NCBI GenBank assembly: GCA_024734555.1
Contig: JANPWX010000029.1
Location: 2,547,536 to 2,611,535 of the forward strand
Origin: Trochalopteron elliotii
Taxonomy: Eukaryota > Chordata > Aves > Passeriformes > Leiothrichidae
Direction: 5' to 3'
Length of the DNA stretch: 64,000 nucleotides
A model generated the notes under the pieces. It saw only the letters and a list, made by a program, of their open reading frames with translations. It searched no databases and was not told where the DNA came from. The first letter of the stretch is position 1. Every line of letters starts with the position of its first letter. The translations under genes were made by a program, and so were the position numbers. Shown here in pieces: positions 62,575 through 64,000 of this stretch.

Positions 62575-62866
62575 ATCACAGAATCATGGAATGGTTTGAG
62601 ATAGAAAGGACCTTAAAGCTCATCCAGTCCCACCCCCTGCCATGGGAACCTTCCACTACCTCAGGCTGTGCCAAGCCCCAATATCCAGCCTGGCCTTGGA
62701 CACTTCCAGGGATCCAGGGGCAGCCACAGCTGCTCTGGGCACCCTGTGCCAGGGCCTGCCCACCCTCACAGGGAAGAATTTCTCCCCAGTATCTAATCTA
62801 AAGCAATCCTCTGACAGTTTAAAGCCATTCCCCCCTGTCCTATCACTACATGCCCTTGTCAAAAGG
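62575..62866 (-). mobile_element. CR1 LINE 3' fragment
   Basis: The plus strand opens ATCACAGAATCATGGAATGG, the reverse complement of the CR1 3' terminus. It continues through the CR1-typical segments reading GGCCTTGGACACTTCCAGGG and CACAGGGAAGAATTTCTCCC, and ends near GTCCTATCACTACATGCCC. It is therefore a 5'-truncated CR1 in the same orientation as SLIT3. CR1 is the dominant LINE of birds and other sauropsids. This copy looks only moderately diverged. Confidence 0.92.
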
Positions 62867-64000
62867 AATGTGGAAGACACACAGATCTCCTCAGGACAAC
62901 CTGAGAATTTTATGACTTTAAAACTGGCCTTTCCCTGATGTCAAACTACTAAGCTCACCTAGGCTTAGCTGCTCCTGTGTGTGATCCTGACACTGCCTGA
63001 GTTCCTCTGCTCCCACAGAGCTCACACTTTCTCTGCATCCTCATCTCTTCTCAAAGGTCAGAGACTCTGTGAGGATAAAATCCTCACATTTCTTCCTTAA
63101 CCAACTCCTCACATTCCCTGTGTTTTCCCCTCAAAAAACAACTTTCTGACCATTAACATGTACTAAATGTACTCCATGAACTACATGAAAATACCAAGAT
63201 ACTGAAAAAAGAACCCTTTAAGAAAGAGATGTACATTTACAAAAGAATTTAAAATGAAAACGTTTTCTCATACACTGAGCAGAAGATATAAAAACTAGAA
63301 GGGAGAATCCCAAAGACAGTGAGGACACTGACAAGTTACTAAGCCTTGCCATCCCAATGGGAGTGTGTCATCCCTGGATGACACAAAGCACTGCCCAATG
63401 CTCTAAATGAAGATTCATACCTCATGGACATTTCTGCACAGAGACATGCTGTGTTAGATCCCGGGATGAAAAATATTCCTCAAACTGAAAACATGGAAAA
63501 TTCCTGCTAAATGCCAAGCCTGAAGCAGCCATGATTCAAAGGGACATGTTGAGCAGAACAGGTGCCAAGGATGTCTGTTCCCTAGATTGATTTACAAGCT
63601 AAGATTTTCTAAACCATGAGATGTTCCTTGTCTCATGTGAGCAGACAGTGAGTCGAGTTCAATGTATCTGGAATCACCAGGATCTGGAAACTCTACAGCC
63701 AAGACCTCTTCTCTACTGAGCTTTTGAACAGCATTAGTTTTCATCCAGCTGAAATCTTTGTTCTGAAGCTGTTCAATCCCTGCTCTCCTCCTTCATAAGT
63801 CAGGTTTATGCCTTTTCCATGTGGTTTTGATATAGAGTAGAGCTGGAGACCCAGGGAAAAACAGCCTAATGGCTCAAGGAAAGGACCCCCAAGATAAGAA
63901 CTCACACAAAATATATTATTCTCAGCATCACCAGGTACTGAGTTCTGCACTGTAGCTCTTCTAAGCTTTGCCCTCTCCTAAATGGTGTCAGATGGTGTTT

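Larger units (their letters stand above)
52071..64000 (-). other. SLIT3: SLIT3 intron hosting miR-218-2 (partial)
   Basis: At least 11.9 kb; the upstream exon lies beyond the window. It holds miR-218-2, the (GGGAAA)n array, the T19 run at 54213 and the CR1 at 62.6 kb. I looked for the D2 C-terminal-cap exon on the minus strand and found no acceptable match with splice sites. Confidence 0.85.

Noticed and set aside
1..64000. CRISPR arrays, tRNA or rRNA genes, bacterial operons, phage or defence systems
   Set aside because: No supporting pattern was found. The spliced SLIT3 exons, CR1 elements and miR-218-2 show a vertebrate nuclear intron-exon region.

Overview
This is a vertebrate nuclear window, most likely from a bird and probably a songbird. 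CR1 LINE 3' ends sit at 62575-62866 and about 6921-7025, there are several LTR-like segments, introns are A+T-rich, and exons are small, G+C-richer and bounded by GT-AG sites. Nothing in it is prokaryotic: there are no operons, long uninterrupted genes, rRNA or CRISPR arrays.

The whole window lies inside one gene on the minus strand, the axon-guidance ligand gene SLIT3. I place 12 internal coding exons between 52070 and 7227. Joined in transcript order they total 1385 nt: two bases completing a split glycine codon, then 461 codons with no stop. Every junction keeps phase. They encode the third LRR domain (D3, five exons), the fourth LRR domain (D4, six exons) and the first EGF-like module. 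The signal peptide, D1, D2 (the Robo-binding domain), the later EGF modules, the laminin-G domain and the C-terminal cystine knot lie outside the window. No promoter, first exon or last exon is present.

The intron upstream of the first visible exon (52071 to beyond 64000) carries the intronic microRNA miR-218-2 on the same strand, with the hairpin at about 56300-56392. About 65-70 nt downstream of it in the transcript lies a roughly 176-bp (GGGAAA)n array, read as (TTTCCC)n in the nascent RNA. miR-218 is known to repress ROBO receptors, so this part of the locus carries both a Robo ligand and a regulator of Robo.

The remaining sequence is intron with CR1 fragments, LTR-like segments, low-complexity tracts, three short tandem duplications, a 13-bp inverted repeat, and a diverged pair of direct copies about 1.47 kb apart at 46.2 and 47.7 kb. 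I found no convincing second protein-coding gene on either strand and no undescribed multi-gene system. The most unusual feature is the hexanucleotide array beside miR-218-2.
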